Origin: JACQAI01 sp035507915
Lineage (GTDB): Bacteria; Pseudomonadota; Alphaproteobacteria; Elsterales; Elsteraceae
Assembly (NCBI GenBank): GCA_035507915.1
Contig: DATJNS010000074.1
Span: forward strand, 1-22,705
Reading direction: 5' to 3'
Length of the DNA stretch: 22,705 bases
Below, piece after piece: positions 21,991-22,705 of the stretch. The notes beneath the pieces are model-generated. The model made no database searches. It had not been told where the DNA came from and saw only the letters and a program-made list of their open reading frames with translations. How positions within the stretch are numbered: the stretch's first letter is position 1; each line of letters starts with the position of its first letter. The translations under genes and the position numbers were made by a program.

Positions 21991-22705
21991 CAGCTGCGTT
22001 GCCGAGGGTCGAGCAGGTCGCGCAGCGCGTCGCCCAGCAGGTTGGTGCCGAACACCACGAGACTGATCGCCAGGCCCGGGAAGATCACGAGCCAGGGCGC
22101 GGTGCGCACGTATTCGGCCGCCGACTCCGACAGCATGCGGCCCCACGACGGATGCGGCTCCGGGATGCCGAGGCCGAGGAACGACAGCGATGCTTCGACC
22201 AGGATCGCCGAGCCGAGCTGCGCGGTCGCCAGCACGATGAGGGGCGCCAAGGTGTTGGGCAGGACGTGGCGCACCGCAATGCGCAGTTCGCTCATGCCGA
22301 CCGCCTTGGCGGCCTCGACGAACGGCATCTCGCGCAGCGCCAGCGTGTTGGCGCGCACCACCCGGGCCGTGTAGGGGATCAGCGGGATCGATATCGCGAC
22401 GATGGTGTTGTGCAGCGACGGTCCGAGCGACGCCGCCATCACGAGCGCCAGCACCAGGAGCGGCAGCGACTGCAGCATGTCGATGACGCGCTGGGTCACC
22501 AGATCGACCCAACCGCCGAGATAGCCCGACATCAGCCCGACGACGACGCCGATCGAGCCGCCGAATGCGGTCGCGCCGAGGCCGACCGCCAACGAGATGC
22601 GCGCGCCGTAAATGATGCGGCTGTAGACGTCGCGGCCCATGAAATCCGCGCCCAGCCAGTGGGCGGCGCTGGGCGGCGCGAGCGAGATCGCGGCGTTGGT
22701 GCTGA
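21990..22705 (-). CDS. Dipeptide/oligopeptide ABC transporter permease (DppC/OppC type), partial
   Basis: At least 238 aa are visible; the N-terminus runs off the right edge. Upstream of an internal ATG at 22640 the frame continues with AAHWLGADFMGRDVYSRIIYG, the conserved 'LG-D--GRD--SR-IYG' entry to the DppC permease domain. The true start is therefore outside the window. Several membrane segments follow, with an EAA loop EAAKAVGMSELRIAVRHVLPN (cytoplasmic contact with the ATPases) and a C-terminal FPGLAISLVVFGTNLLGDALRDLLDPR, the standard end of the family. It forms the inner-membrane channel with DppB. Confidence 0.95.
   Translation of the reverse strand, partial: STNAAISLAPPSAAHWLGADFMGRDVYSRIIYGARISLAVGLGATAFGGSIGVVVGLMSGYLGGWVDLVTQRVIDMLQSLPLLVLALVMAASLGPSLHNTIVAISIPLIPYTARVVRANTLALREMPFVEAAKAVGMSELRIAVRHVLPNTLAPLIVLATAQLGSAILVEASLSFLGLGIPEPHPSWGRMLSESAAEYVRTAPWLVIFPGLAISLVVFGTNLLGDALRDLLDPRQRS

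Overview
This is a GC-rich (roughly 68-70 % by eye), gene-dense chromosomal segment. The likely source is an alphaproteobacterium of the Rhodospirillales/Reyranella/Hyphomicrobiales kind. That placement is inference. It rests on a PleC/DivJ-type H-box in the histidine kinase, a class II DAHP synthase with the short alphaproteobacterial N-terminus, a Bug-type solute receptor next to small catabolic enzymes, and codon bias. I see no rRNA, tRNA, insertion sequence, phage gene or CRISPR array; the window reads as ordinary core and accessory chromosome.

Layout, left to right. (1) 1-2233, minus strand: a YbfB/YjiJ-type MFS transporter (its 3' end is off the left edge), a TauE/SafE exporter and a PaaI-like thioesterase. 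(2) 2234-4899: a ferrous-iron uptake operon, feoA-feoB plus a 60-aa Cys-containing membrane peptide, preceded by a good Fur-box match and an 18-bp perfect palindrome. A Crp/Fnr regulator with an FNR-type recognition helix converges on it (4896-5612). (3) 5686-7482, minus: an LpxR-family lipid A deacylase and an L-2-haloacid dehalogenase. (4) 7585-11130, plus: an SDR oxidoreductase, then a leader with all the parts of a ribosome-stalling attenuator, a 50-aa coupled small ORF, the class II DAHP synthase and an MDR-family oxidoreductase. (5) 11131-14727: a catabolic-looking patch with a Bug receptor, a TIM-barrel amidohydrolase, an HpcH/HpaI aldolase and a YfcG-like glutathione transferase. (6) 14973-19632: signalling genes (a cNMP-like/GGDEF/EAL protein and a soluble CBS-like histidine kinase) flanking a CmcJ-family oxidoreductase/cupin pair. 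(7) 19629-22705, minus: a small secreted Lys/Thr-rich protein and the dppF-dppD-dppC end of a peptide ABC transporter that continues off the right edge.

The most interesting element is the leader of the DAHP synthase gene (8376-8498). A 20-codon reading frame carries Phe-Tyr-Tyr-Arg-Trp, and four alternating GCCGCC/GGCGGC segments can form 1:2, 2:3 and 3:4 pairings. The 3:4 hairpin is followed by a T run. This is the classical trp-style attenuator architecture, here with codons for all three aromatic amino acids in front of the first enzyme of the shikimate pathway. Other points worth checking are a Pho-box-like direct repeat before the histidine kinase, a cNMP-like domain lacking the usual phosphate-binding Arg, and an LpxR homologue whose catalytic Asn is replaced by an acidic residue.
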